The notes under the pieces were generated by a model. It had not been told where the DNA came from. It was given only the letters and a program-made list of their open reading frames with translations, and ran no database searches. Source: Furfurilactobacillus curtus (GTDB lineage: Bacteria > Bacillota > Bacilli > Lactobacillales > Lactobacillaceae). From it: 64,000 nucleotides of DNA. The stretch covers positions 434,001 through 498,000 of the forward strand of contig NZ_BQXO01000002.1 of NCBI RefSeq assembly GCF_045862785.1. Reading direction: 5' to 3'. This document shows positions 54,423-63,786 of this stretch, piece after piece; the first letter of the stretch is position 1, and each line of letters opens with the position of its first letter. The translations under genes were made by a program, and so were the position numbers.

Positions 54423-55510
54423 TGGTCAAAAGAATTCTTCATTTTCAAGGAAGGATGGGTTTAGGTGGGGCCGAATCTTTCATGATGAATATTTTTAGAA
54501 CTGTTGATTTGTCCGAATTTGTGTTTGATTTCGTCATATATGATACGTACAAGGACGTCACTCCGTATAATGATGAAATCAAGAAAATGGGTGGCAAAAT
54601 TTTTGTTTTACCGGACCCAAATCGGCATTTTTTCAAATATATTCAGGAACTTTTTAGACTGCTTCGGACTAAAAACTTTTTTGCAGTAGAAAATGAGATT
54701 TATTTTGGTGGTGGTATTAATTTACTTCTAGCCCTTATTTGTGGGATCAAGACGAGAGTTGCGGTCAGTCATGCAACGTCAGATGGAAAGGGTTTCACAC
54801 GGACACATTTACTATTAGCTTTTTTTCTAAAGAAATTACTTATTACAACTGCAACGGATCTAGTAGCGGTCAGTGAAGACGCAGGGAACAGCTTGTTCCT
54901 AGGTAAGCAATTTTTAATTGTTCCTAATGGTATTGATTTAGCTAAATTCGTAGATGCCAAACGGTATCGCAAAAGCAACAGAGAAAAGATGGGCATTGAG
55001 GAAAACACTGTTGTTGGGATTAACATTGGAAGGCTGGAGAAACAAAAAAATCAGACTTTTTTAATTGATCTTGTCGATTCAATGAATCAGCGACAAAAAA
55101 ATAACTTTAAATTATTTATTGTCGGAACAGGTAGCTTGTTGGACGAATTGGAAAGCCTTTCAAGGGCTAAAGGGTTAGAAGATATTATTGTCTTTTTAGG
55201 TGAAAGAACAGATATTGATCAGTTGTTAAGCATGAGCGATATATTTTTGTTACCCTCATTATATGAGGGGTTGCCAACTGTAGGCATTGAAGCACAAGCT
55301 GCAGGATTGAAATCCATTTTTTCTCAGAACATTTCTTCCGAAATTAAGTTAACAAACGAGTGTCTTTTTTTACCTATATCATCAGGCTCATTTCGCTTTT
55401 GGATAACAGAAATTTTTAAAAGCGAACAAATTGTAAAAACTACTTCAAGATTGTTTTTTTACGATAATAAAGTGGCTGCAAAAAAATTAATGACTCTTTA
55501 CAGAAAATAG
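54422..55510 (+). CDS. GT4-family glycosyltransferase
   Basis: 362 aa. GT-B fold: RMGLGGAESFMMN near the N-terminus, VPNGIDLAKF, NIGRLEKQKNQTFLI and the C-terminal LPSLYEGLPTVGIEAQAAGL (E-x7-E motif). Retaining transferase of the locus. The last 60 residues become low in complexity and AT-rich. Starts with one-base overlap on the GT2 gene. Confidence 0.85.
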   Translation: MVKRILHFQGRMGLGGAESFMMNIFRTVDLSEFVFDFVIYDTYKDVTPYNDEIKKMGGKIFVLPDPNRHFFKYIQELFRLLRTKNFFAVENEIYFGGGINLLLALICGIKTRVAVSHATSDGKGFTRTHLLLAFFLKKLLITTATDLVAVSEDAGNSLFLGKQFLIVPNGIDLAKFVDAKRYRKSNREKMGIEENTVVGINIGRLEKQKNQTFLIDLVDSMNQRQKNNFKLFIVGTGSLLDELESLSRAKGLEDIIVFLGERTDIDQLLSMSDIFLLPSLYEGLPTVGIEAQAAGLKSIFSQNISSEIKLTNECLFLPISSGSFRFWITEIFKSEQIVKTTSRLFFYDNKVAAKKLMTLYRK

Positions 55511-55592
55511 TCGTAAGAAATGAGTAATAGAGTAGTTAACATTTGGGAAATGAATGAACGTGTTGCACTTTTATTTTTCGAGGATAAGCAGA

Positions 55593-56735
55593 GTGAAAAA
55601 AATTAGAATTGTTATACAAAATTTAAAATTTGGTGGGGCAGAAAAAACACTTATTGATTTTTTAAAAAACTATGATCGAAATAGCTATTCTGTTGAATTA
55701 GTTTTACACACTAAAGAAGGACAACTTCTAGATGAGGTTCCTGAAGATGTCTCAATCAGGAACATAGTTCCTTTGGAGAAGGGCTTTTTTTCCAAGGTTG
55801 CACGTTCTTCTTTTTTTAAGGCTTTGAAATATTTCCCTTTGCTTGCTAAAATGATAATTCAAAGACGATTAGGTAGAGCAGACTTGACCGTGGCATATTT
55901 GGAAGGAATTGCTACAGAAATCTCGTCCGTATTAGATGGACCTAAAATTGCTTGGGTACATACGGATCTCAGCTCCAATCCTTGGACTGATATTTTTTTT
56001 AGGAATATGGATGCTCAAAAGAAGGCATACGAACAATTTCAAAAAATAATTTTTGTGTCTCGTGGAGGAGAAGTATCGTTTAAAAGGAGATTTGGTTCTG
56101 ATTTTTTGTGGCCTACAGCAATTCTTCCAAACCCAATTGATACAGAACGCATTCGAAAGCAAGCCAATATACTGAATAGTGAATTTACGGAATGGAAAGA
56201 AAAAACGAAGGGAACGATTCGATTAATAACAGTAGGAAGGATGGACCCAATAAAGAGGGTTGATTTATTAATTAAGGGCTTTTTACAGGCTCGGAAAAAT
56301 GATTTTCTTCTTTCATTGACGATTATTGGTGATGGAAGAGAATTGAATAATTTGAAATCGCAATTTGGTCAGACTGAAGGACTATACTTTCTTGGATTTC
56401 AAAAAAATCCGACGCCGTACGTAAAAAATAGTCAGATGTTTATTTCTACGTCATTAGTGGAGAGCTATCCAACCTCAATAATCGAAAGCCTTATCCTTGG
56501 AACTCCAGTTATTGCAACTGAAAACGTTGGAAGCAAAGAAATCCTGAACGGCTTGTCCGACGTGATGATTCCAAGTAAAGTTACAGAGGCCGATTTGGCC
56601 ATGAAAATCACTGAAAGTCTTAAGAGCTTGAGCCAAAGGCAGCAAGCAATCGAGCCGCTAGTTAAAAGGTTTGAGTTAGAACAAGTTTTACATAAATATT
56701 ATGAAGTGTTTGACGAGGCAATGAAAGATGGATAA
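55593..56735 (+). CDS. GT4-family glycosyltransferase
   Basis: 380 aa from a GTG at 55593 (GAGGATAAGCAGA ahead); an ATG at 55554 is an alternative with poorer context and adds 13 residues not seen in relatives. QNLKFGGAEKTLIDFL, LPNPIDTERI, TVGRMDPIKRVDLL and STSLVESYPTSIIESLILGTPVI give the GT-B fold with the conserved E-x7-E. Its end overlaps the Stealth gene by eight bases. Confidence 0.85.
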   Translation: MKKIRIVIQNLKFGGAEKTLIDFLKNYDRNSYSVELVLHTKEGQLLDEVPEDVSIRNIVPLEKGFFSKVARSSFFKALKYFPLLAKMIIQRRLGRADLTVAYLEGIATEISSVLDGPKIAWVHTDLSSNPWTDIFFRNMDAQKKAYEQFQKIIFVSRGGEVSFKRRFGSDFLWPTAILPNPIDTERIRKQANILNSEFTEWKEKTKGTIRLITVGRMDPIKRVDLLIKGFLQARKNDFLLSLTIIGDGRELNNLKSQFGQTEGLYFLGFQKNPTPYVKNSQMFISTSLVESYPTSIIESLILGTPVIATENVGSKEILNGLSDVMIPSKVTEADLAMKITESLKSLSQRQQAIEPLVKRFELEQVLHKYYEVFDEAMKDG

Positions 56736-57705
56736 GCAGATTGACGTCGTAATCCCATGGGTAGACGGGGAGGATTCAGATTGGAAGAGGAAAAGACAAC
56801 GATTTAACGAATCAAAAACGTTATTAAATGATGAAAACAATACAAGTAACCGATACCGTGATTATGGAACTTTAAAATATGTGTTGAGATCTATCGACAA
56901 AAACATGAGTTGGGTAGGTCGCATTTTTCTTCTTACTGATCACCAAGTCCCATCGTGGATTAATAAAGAAAAAGTCATCATTGTTGACCACTCTGATTTT
57001 ATCGTCGGAGCATTGCCTACCTTTAATTCTAATGTTATTTTAACGAGTATCGGTAATATAAAGGAGTTGGGTGATTTCTTCATCGTTTTTAACGACGAGA
57101 CGTTAGTCGTGAATCGCACAAAAAGAACTGATTTCTTTAGGAATGGATTACCTGTTGATTCATTAATTGAGACGGGAACGGTACCAATGTCTGATGGTTT
57201 TTTTCACATTTCTTCTAATGGAGTGGCATTGATTAATCAGCATTTCTCTAAGAGAAAAGTGATGAAGAAGCACTTGGGATTGTTTTTTAACTATCATTAT
57301 GGTGTTCAAAATCTACGAACATTTTTGTCCTTACCGTATGGAGGCTTTTTGGGATTTTATAACCAACATTTGATAATGCCCTTTAGAAAAGCGGATTTTG
57401 AACAAGCTTATGATACTTTTTTTGAAAATTTTGCAAGCACTTGGAACCATCGTTTTCGCGAATTCACTGATATTAACGAATGGGCAATAAGGTATTTGAG
57501 GAATGTGAATGGCAATTTTGCTCCTGGTTTTTTAAAAGGACAGTTTTTTACCCTTAGCGATTTTCAAAAACAGATACCAAAAATCAAAAAAAAATCAAAG
57601 GTTGTTGTTATTAACGATGATGGATGCGCAAATGAAGAGGCGTTTAACAAGGTGAACGATTTTCTTGAGACAAACTATCCACAAAAATCAAAATATGAAA
57701 AGTAA
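56728..57705 (+). CDS. Stealth-family sugar-1-phosphate transferase
   Basis: 325 aa. Opens with the Stealth CR1 motif DVVIPWVDGEDSDWKRKR and continues with CR2: NRYRDYGTLKYVLRSIDKN, GRIFLLTDHQVPSWIN, plus FIVFNDETLV and FFHI, which contribute CR3-like blocks. Family members transfer hexose-1-phosphate from UDP-sugars (as GlcNAc-1-phosphotransferase does), so the polymer may contain phosphodiester links. It overlaps both neighbours (8 and 11 bases), so it belongs to the same operon. Confidence 0.85.
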   Translation: MDKQIDVVIPWVDGEDSDWKRKRQRFNESKTLLNDENNTSNRYRDYGTLKYVLRSIDKNMSWVGRIFLLTDHQVPSWINKEKVIIVDHSDFIVGALPTFNSNVILTSIGNIKELGDFFIVFNDETLVVNRTKRTDFFRNGLPVDSLIETGTVPMSDGFFHISSNGVALINQHFSKRKVMKKHLGLFFNYHYGVQNLRTFLSLPYGGFLGFYNQHLIMPFRKADFEQAYDTFFENFASTWNHRFREFTDINEWAIRYLRNVNGNFAPGFLKGQFFTLSDFQKQIPKIKKKSKVVVINDDGCANEEAFNKVNDFLETNYPQKSKYEK

Positions 57706-58675
57706 ATTATTATCGATCATTATTCCTGCATATAATGTTGAATTTTTTTTAACCAAGGCTGTAACAAGCCTGTCATTTTTTTTGAATAATGAAAAAGTTG
57801 AAATTTTTATAATCAACGATGGCTCGACAGACGATACTGAGCTGATCGGTCATCAACTATCTAATCAGTTTTCCAATATTACGGTTGTAACGCAAGAAAA
57901 CATGGGATTGTCAGCAGCTAGAAACGTTGGTCTAAAACAGGTTAATGGAACTTATACTTATTTTTATGATGGCGATGATTTTCTAAACAGCGTGTATTTA
58001 AAAGATATCTTTATGATTTTAGAGCAAACATCCGTGGATATTTTGTCTTTTGGTTATGCTCAGGTTGATGACGATGGAACTGAGCTTAATAGACATCTGT
58101 TTAAGGACGATAGCTTTTATATTTCTTTGAGTAAAGCGGATTATATACATGCAATAATTGGTGGAGGCACGGATCCTGTTGCAGGTTATTTGCCGACAAA
58201 AATCATTAGGACATCATTGATACGAACACTTAGATTTAGGCAAATGAACTATGAGGATATGCCATTCGTTTTTGAATTATTGGAAAATGAGAATATCCAC
58301 AGTATTCTATATTTAAATCGAGTTGTCTATAACTATGTGCAGCGTAAGGACAGCATCACACATTCGATCACGTATACTAACCTTAGTGACAAATTACTAT
58401 CACTGTGGCTAGTCAATAATTCATTAAATAAAATGGGTGTTTCTAAAAAGGTACTTTGTCTTAATAACGAACGAATGCTTATCCAGGCATTGTGGGTTTC
58501 TTCATTAAACATCAAATTTGTCCGATCAAGACTAGTCGCAAGTAATGCTAATCGATTGTTGCGAATGCTTTTTTCGTTCTCCGGTTCAACTAGACGAATT
58601 AGTTTATATTTGAGATTAAAAACATTTTACTACCTTATTATTAATGTCTTACTGAGATTTATTTATTTCCGGTAA
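57695..58675 (+). CDS. GT2-family glycosyltransferase
   Basis: 326 aa from ATG 57695, overlapping the Stealth gene by 11 bases. SIIIPAYNVEFFLTKAVTSL, IINDGSTDDTE and YDGDDFLNS give the GT-A core; a tail of about 90 residues ends in a hydrophobic segment (YLIINVLLRFIYF). Another repeat-unit transferase; specificity unknown. Confidence 0.85.
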   Translation: MKSKLLSIIIPAYNVEFFLTKAVTSLSFFLNNEKVEIFIINDGSTDDTELIGHQLSNQFSNITVVTQENMGLSAARNVGLKQVNGTYTYFYDGDDFLNSVYLKDIFMILEQTSVDILSFGYAQVDDDGTELNRHLFKDDSFYISLSKADYIHAIIGGGTDPVAGYLPTKIIRTSLIRTLRFRQMNYEDMPFVFELLENENIHSILYLNRVVYNYVQRKDSITHSITYTNLSDKLLSLWLVNNSLNKMGVSKKVLCLNNERMLIQALWVSSLNIKFVRSRLVASNANRLLRMLFSFSGSTRRISLYLRLKTFYYLIINVLLRFIYFR

Positions 58676-58709
58676 ATAGACAATTACAGGTAACATGAGG
58701 AGGTTTTTG

Positions 58710-59939
58710 ATGGTTCAGGCGCAGAACGCTGTCCCTAAGTTTCTTTTGAAGTTTACGGTACTTTTATTGCTTTTTTCCAGCTTTTATTTTTCACCAATAA
58801 TTTCCTTTTTAGGCAGCGTCTTAGTTTTGGCCTTCAGTAAGGAATCTATTTTGGTCTCAGCTATTGGAGGTTTTTCATTAGCGTACCCTGCACTTTTTTT
58901 TCAACCTTTAATCACTGATGATGCTACTCGAATCTTTTTTGTTGTGAAAGGTATGCAGAATATTCCACTAAGTGGTCTGAAATATTGGTTGAAAATGTGG
59001 GCCCCAGATTATTTGAACTATCCATTGTTTACTGGTCTAATGTACGTGGTTGCTCGTTGGTTACAAGTTGAAGCGTTACCCTTTATAGTTGCTGGTGTGA
59101 CATTTACCGCAGTTTTTTATACTGTTTGGAAATTTGCTAGGATATTTGAAATTACAAGATTGGCAAAAATTCTTGTTCTTTTATCTAGTGTAACTTGGCT
59201 GAATTATTTAGAATTAATCAGTGGTATGCGATTTTCTCTTGCCTGTGCTTTAGCTCTCTTTAGCATTGTTGATGCTTGTTTTTTAGATACTAAGACAGCT
59301 TCAACGAGATATTCACATTTGTTTTGGTTGATAGTTCCAATTTTAATTCATCCAGGTGTGATGATTCTTGTGATTCCCGTTATAGTATATATCATCCTAA
59401 ATCAAAAAAATTTTTTCAGCAAATGGGTTTCACTGATAGGAACCTCTGTGTTTGGTTTGGTATTGATTTTATTGAATGTCTTTCAAAATAATAATAGCTA
59501 TCTTAGAATGATCTCTAATCGACTTAACGGATATCAATCAACGACTTTTGATTACTACTTGTCTCCCCAACGACTTGTTCATTTTTTTTTAGCGCTCACA
59601 CTTGGGTTAGTTGCAATTTCAATGAGCTCGATGATGTTAAAACAGCAGGAAATGAATCCACTGTTCAGACAAAAAGTAGAGTCTTTAAAAAGAATTTGTA
59701 CTATTTTTGAAATTTACTTTCTTATCTCATTGATTTCTATTTCATTTGGCATGAGGTTAGCTGTTTTGGTCCCTATGTTGTTCGTTTTGTTGACTGCTGT
59801 CACGACTTCTAGATTTACTAGTGGTCCGTTTTTATATGCTCCGTTATTAATATTGACATTTGTGTTCATTTTGAATTTGTTTTACAACATTAGTGCACTT
59901 CATGCTAATTTTTATGGAATAGTATGGTTTCGGCTGTAA
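58710..59939 (+). CDS. wzy: Wzy-like polysaccharide polymerase (EpsG type)
   Basis: 409 aa from ATG 58710 with AGGAGG six bases ahead; the ATG at 58695 lies before that site. About 10-12 membrane helices, with a large mid-protein loop and SGMRFSLACALALFS and a C-terminal FGMRLAVLVP, which are typical of EpsG-like polymerases. Polymerises lipid-linked repeat units outside the membrane. Assignment by topology, neighbours and the two RF motifs. Confidence 0.7.
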   Translation: MVQAQNAVPKFLLKFTVLLLLFSSFYFSPIISFLGSVLVLAFSKESILVSAIGGFSLAYPALFFQPLITDDATRIFFVVKGMQNIPLSGLKYWLKMWAPDYLNYPLFTGLMYVVARWLQVEALPFIVAGVTFTAVFYTVWKFARIFEITRLAKILVLLSSVTWLNYLELISGMRFSLACALALFSIVDACFLDTKTASTRYSHLFWLIVPILIHPGVMILVIPVIVYIILNQKNFFSKWVSLIGTSVFGLVLILLNVFQNNNSYLRMISNRLNGYQSTTFDYYLSPQRLVHFFLALTLGLVAISMSSMMLKQQEMNPLFRQKVESLKRICTIFEIYFLISLISISFGMRLAVLVPMLFVLLTAVTTSRFTSGPFLYAPLLILTFVFILNLFYNISALHANFYGIVWFRL

Positions 59940-59968
59940 ATTTTAGAAGTAGATATCGAGGTTGAATA

Positions 59969-61492
59969 ATGTCAAACACCAAAAGAGCTTTTAGAAATGT
60001 TTTATATTCTACTGGCGGATATGCAGTTCAACTGATCTTATCTTTAGTTGTTAGAATTTTTTTTGTTAGATTTCTCGGTAGAGAATATTTAGGATTAAAC
60101 AGTGTATATGCTAGCTTACTTTCTGTCATTTCAATAGCGGATTTAGGCTTAGATACAGTTTTTGTATTTTTGTTTTATCAGCCTTTCCATGAAAAGAATT
60201 TTCCTGTTGTTAAGGGAATACTGAAACTTTATAAAAAGGTATACAGGCTTATTGCACTTTTAGTATTTTTAATTGGAGTTACAGTTGTTCCATTCATTCC
60301 AAGCATCATCGGAACGAGGGTTAACCTTTCTGGTGTTTATACAATTTACTTTCTCTATGTATTAAATGCTGTAGTTGGTTATTTGAATACATATAATAGA
60401 TCCTTATTAATAGCTGATCAGCAGAGTTATATAGTCAGTGGTGTTACCTCGGCTTTTATAATCGTGGTTGATCTAATTCAAATCATTCAGCTATTAGTCG
60501 TGCCTAATCCTGTCGTTTATATGGTTATTCAGGTTTTAGGAACAGTGCTGACAAATGTTGTTATCACAGAATTTGTTAAACGACATTATGCTGAGGTTTT
60601 GAACAGCGTTGAAACGAGTGTGACGACTAACCAAATGAGCACTCTTTGGCGAAATGGTATTGGTGGAGTTTCAAACAAAGTTGGCAGCGTGGTCGTGATT
60701 AGTTCTGACAATATACTTTTGTCGATGTTTACTAACCTAGTTGTTGTTGGAATGTATTCAAACTATACTGTCTTAACGGCCGCTATCAGTCAAATTATGC
60801 AAACAATTTCTAAAGCCATTACGCCAAGTATCGGTCAGATGGGGGTTGAAAGTACAGAAGTTGAAAACAGAAGAATATTTATGGAAATTAGTTTCAGTAT
60901 ATATAGTTTATCGACTTTTATTTTCTTCTTCTTTTTTGGTCTTGTTACTCCGTTCGTTAGGATTTGGTTAGGGGAAAAGAATGTTTTTCCGTTTTTTCTA
61001 ACGTGGCTAATATCATTTAATCTTTGGTTGACGCTCATAAGAACGCCCTCTTGGATGTTTGCCGATTCATTTGGTTTACAATGGGCACAAAAATGGAAAG
61101 CTCCATTTGAGGCGATAATAAATTTGTTTTTATCATTATGTTTTTTAAAATTGTTCCACCTTGGGATAGAAGGAATAATTTTAGGGACTATTTTGTCGAC
61201 TATTGTCGTTGTTATTTGGTATGAACCGTTGTCCGTATTTCGGCATATCATACCGAGTTTAAGTCTGACAAAGTATGGTAAATTTGGCATTCCTTTCTTG
61301 ATTCTTGTGATTGAGTTTAGCCTAGTTTACTGGTTTGAGACAATTATATTTAAAGCAACATTGCTTGGCCAAATAATTTCCTTTTCTATTAGTTTTTCCA
61401 TTGCTACTTTGACTTATTGCTTATTCTTTTTTAAGAATCCGCTATTTTCACAGCTGTATAGGAGAATATGTCAGCTGGCTCGCAGAAATTAA
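59969..61492 (+). CDS. wzx: Wzx-type polysaccharide repeat-unit flippase
   Basis: 507 aa, 12-14 membrane helices of the MATE/MOP (PST) superfamily. The N-terminus (FVRFLGREYLGLNSVYASLLSVISIADLGL) is typical of Gram-positive EPS flippases. Flips undecaprenyl-linked repeat units. RBS CGAGGTTGAATA before ATG. Last clear gene of the AT-rich locus. Confidence 0.88.
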   Translation: MSNTKRAFRNVLYSTGGYAVQLILSLVVRIFFVRFLGREYLGLNSVYASLLSVISIADLGLDTVFVFLFYQPFHEKNFPVVKGILKLYKKVYRLIALLVFLIGVTVVPFIPSIIGTRVNLSGVYTIYFLYVLNAVVGYLNTYNRSLLIADQQSYIVSGVTSAFIIVVDLIQIIQLLVVPNPVVYMVIQVLGTVLTNVVITEFVKRHYAEVLNSVETSVTTNQMSTLWRNGIGGVSNKVGSVVVISSDNILLSMFTNLVVVGMYSNYTVLTAAISQIMQTISKAITPSIGQMGVESTEVENRRIFMEISFSIYSLSTFIFFFFFGLVTPFVRIWLGEKNVFPFFLTWLISFNLWLTLIRTPSWMFADSFGLQWAQKWKAPFEAIINLFLSLCFLKLFHLGIEGIILGTILSTIVVVIWYEPLSVFRHIIPSLSLTKYGKFGIPFLILVIEFSLVYWFETIIFKATLLGQIISFSISFSIATLTYCLFFFKNPLFSQLYRRICQLARRN

Positions 61493-61995
61493 TTTCCAGT
61501 TCATCATGAACAAAGTTGAAAGTGAAATGAAAACAGGCTCTTTGTAAATTTTGAAAGCACATTGGTAAAGTGAAGAACGTGATCATTTTGAACGTCAGCA
61601 GTAACAAATGATCGTCTATAATTACGTTTTCTTAGTTACTATGCTTGAATCATCATAAATTGGTATTGATCAATCACCTTATTCTTAATAGAAGTCCTTG
61701 AAAGACTAATTGACTCATGGTAGTAGAATATCTACGTGATGACGGTAAATTGATTTACGTAAGGGCATTGATGAATTTAGCCACTGTAGTGAAAGATGTT
61801 TTTAATCTTGATTTCTTTTCGACAACCTTTATCCTTTTCCGTGGTAGGTGGCCTGGTTTACTTAAGGCGTTGCCTTAGGAACAGGATGTTTTTTCTTTGG
61901 TTTATAAATGCTTAGATAACAAAAAATCAATTTGGTTACGAAGCGGGTGTAACTGCTAAGTTAGTAACTAAAACACGATTAACCGACGTTCTTAA

Positions 61996-62024
61996 AAAAC
62001 ACTTGATTCAAAAGTGTTTTTTTT
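61996..62024 (+). terminator. Terminator between the locus and rfbB
   Basis: AAAACACTT/AAGTGTTTT stem with TTTT following. The 61493-61995 interval is AT-rich with no supportable ORF and may be decayed. Confidence 0.7.
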
Positions 62025-62165
62025 GAAGGTGTCATGTTTTTATAAAACATCGAAATAGTGTTTTCTTTCTTTTTAGTTAATCGGCATTATTAGGTGCAGC
62101 GGGTATTTGACGACCGTGTAGAATAGTGAAGATAGAAGAGATGGAATACTATAATTAAAGGAGTT

Positions 62166-63194
62166 ATGGTGAAAATTCTAGTTACTGGTGGTGCCGGGTT
62201 CATTGGTTCTAATTTTGTTCGGTATGTTCATGACAATCATCCAGAAGCGGAGGTCACGGTTCTGGACAAATTGACCTACGCGGGCAATAAGGAGAATATT
62301 GCCGATTTACTAGGTGATCGTGTTGAACTGGTGGTCGGTGATATTTGTGATCCAATTATTGTGGATAAGTTAGTTAAAGGAACAGATGCGGTCGTGCATT
62401 ATGCAGCGGAGAGTCATAACGATAATTCGCTTAAAGATCCATCCCCATTTATTCAAACCAATATTATTGGCACTTACACATTGATTGAGGCGGCCCGGAA
62501 ATATAATAAACGTTTCCACCATATCTCAACGGATGAAGTGTACGGTGATTTGCCACTTCGAGAAGATTTGCCGGGTCATGGCGAAGGAGTCGGTGAGAAA
62601 TTTACACCCACGTCCCGTTACAAACCCTCAAGTCCATATTCTTCCTCAAAAGCTAGTAGCGATCTGCTAGTTCGCGCCTGGGTGCGTTCATTTGGTTTAC
62701 AAGCAACAATTTCGAACTGTTCCAATAACTACGGGCCTTACCAATTTATTGAAAAATTCATTCCTCGCCAAATCACTAATATTCTCAGTGGCGAACGGCC
62801 GAAGTTATATGGTAGTGGCAAGAATGTGCGAGACTGGATTCATACGAATGATCATTCCGCCGCAGTGTGGTTGATTTTAACCAAGGGACAGATTGGCGAA
62901 ACTTATCTGATTGGTGCAGATGGCGAACAGGATAATAAGACGGTCTTAGAGATGATCCTTGAGTTGATGGGACAGCCAAGCGACGCTTATGATCAAGTCA
63001 AGGATCGTCCTGGGCATGATTTACGTTACGCCATTGATTCAACTAAGTTACGCGAAGAACTTGGTTGGCGTCCACAATTCACCGATTTTCGCGCTGGTTT
63101 GAAGAATACCATTGATTGGTATTCTAACCATCAAGATTGGTGGCAAAAGGATAAAGCCGCTGTGGAAGCGAAGTACGCGGAAAATGGTCAGTAA
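62166..63194 (+). CDS. rfbB: dTDP-glucose 4,6-dehydratase
   Basis: 342 aa. GGAGFIGSNF binds NAD, STDEVYGDLP contains the catalytic Thr/Asp/Glu, and YSSSK is the intact YxxxK. Second step of dTDP-rhamnose synthesis. The GTG one codon downstream (62169) sits at a better distance from GGAG and is an equally plausible start. GC and codon use return to the host's style here. The rfbA, rfbC and rfbD genes are not adjacent in the window. Confidence 0.94.
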   Translation: MVKILVTGGAGFIGSNFVRYVHDNHPEAEVTVLDKLTYAGNKENIADLLGDRVELVVGDICDPIIVDKLVKGTDAVVHYAAESHNDNSLKDPSPFIQTNIIGTYTLIEAARKYNKRFHHISTDEVYGDLPLREDLPGHGEGVGEKFTPTSRYKPSSPYSSSKASSDLLVRAWVRSFGLQATISNCSNNYGPYQFIEKFIPRQITNILSGERPKLYGSGKNVRDWIHTNDHSAAVWLILTKGQIGETYLIGADGEQDNKTVLEMILELMGQPSDAYDQVKDRPGHDLRYAIDSTKLREELGWRPQFTDFRAGLKNTIDWYSNHQDWWQKDKAAVEAKYAENGQ

Positions 63195-63301
63195 TAAGGA
63201 AAAGTCGAGATGGGGGTTCTGATCGTTGACATGAAGTGAAGCAACCGAATTTGAGATCATTAGTTGGCAGGAAGCTTTACAGCAGTTTCTGAATCGCAAT
63301 T

Positions 63302-63365
63302 AACAATATGGAATGGCGCCGATCAACACGAGATATGTGGATCAGCGCCATTCCATATTGTTTTA
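63302..63365. terminator. Bidirectional terminator between rfbB and the VOC gene
   Basis: AACAATATGGAATGGCGC and GCGCCATTCCATATTGTT, a perfect 18-bp stem, with GATC pairs inside; T run on the plus strand and overlapping the VOC stop on the minus strand. Confidence 0.85.
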
Positions 63366-63755
63366 TCCCTTTACAATCTCACAAAATTCCACGATCTCTC
63401 CATTAGGCCCTTCAATATTGAAGTACTTAATCCCATGCTCCCAAAACGGCAAGCTTTGGACGTGTTGATCAATCAACTTGAAAGCGGCTGCTTTGACCGT
63501 AGCGAATGTCTTATCTGCATCAGTGGTGTTTAATGAGATGTGGTTGATGGCGCCAGGCCGCATCGGAGTTTCAGCCATCGTCCAGGTTTCGATGGTGAGG
63601 TGATTGAGCCGCATGAAAGCGACTTGTCCCTCACCATTTTTGAATTGGCCGACTTTGGTGAATCCCAAGCTGCTCCAAAAGGCGATTGATTGAGTTAAAT
63701 CTGTGGTGGGGATACCGATGTGTTGAACATCGTCAACATAATCTGTGAGACTCAT
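63363..63755 (-). CDS. VOC (glyoxalase/bleomycin resistance) family protein
   Basis: 130 aa. Two beta-alpha-beta-beta-beta halves: DVQHIGIPTTDLTQSIAFWSSLGF and GAINHISLNTTDADKTFATV. Candidate metal ligands are the His in QHIG, Glu in LTIET, His in NHISL and Glu in EIVEFCE. Function (lyase, dioxygenase or binding protein) unknown. RBS AAAGGAAG before ATG. Confidence 0.85.
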   Translation of the reverse strand: MSLTDYVDDVQHIGIPTTDLTQSIAFWSSLGFTKVGQFKNGEGQVAFMRLNHLTIETWTMAETPMRPGAINHISLNTTDADKTFATVKAAAFKLIDQHVQSLPFWEHGIKYFNIEGPNGEIVEFCEIVKG

Positions 63756-63786
63756 AAGTATGACTTCCTTTCAGCTTTAAGCCGAG

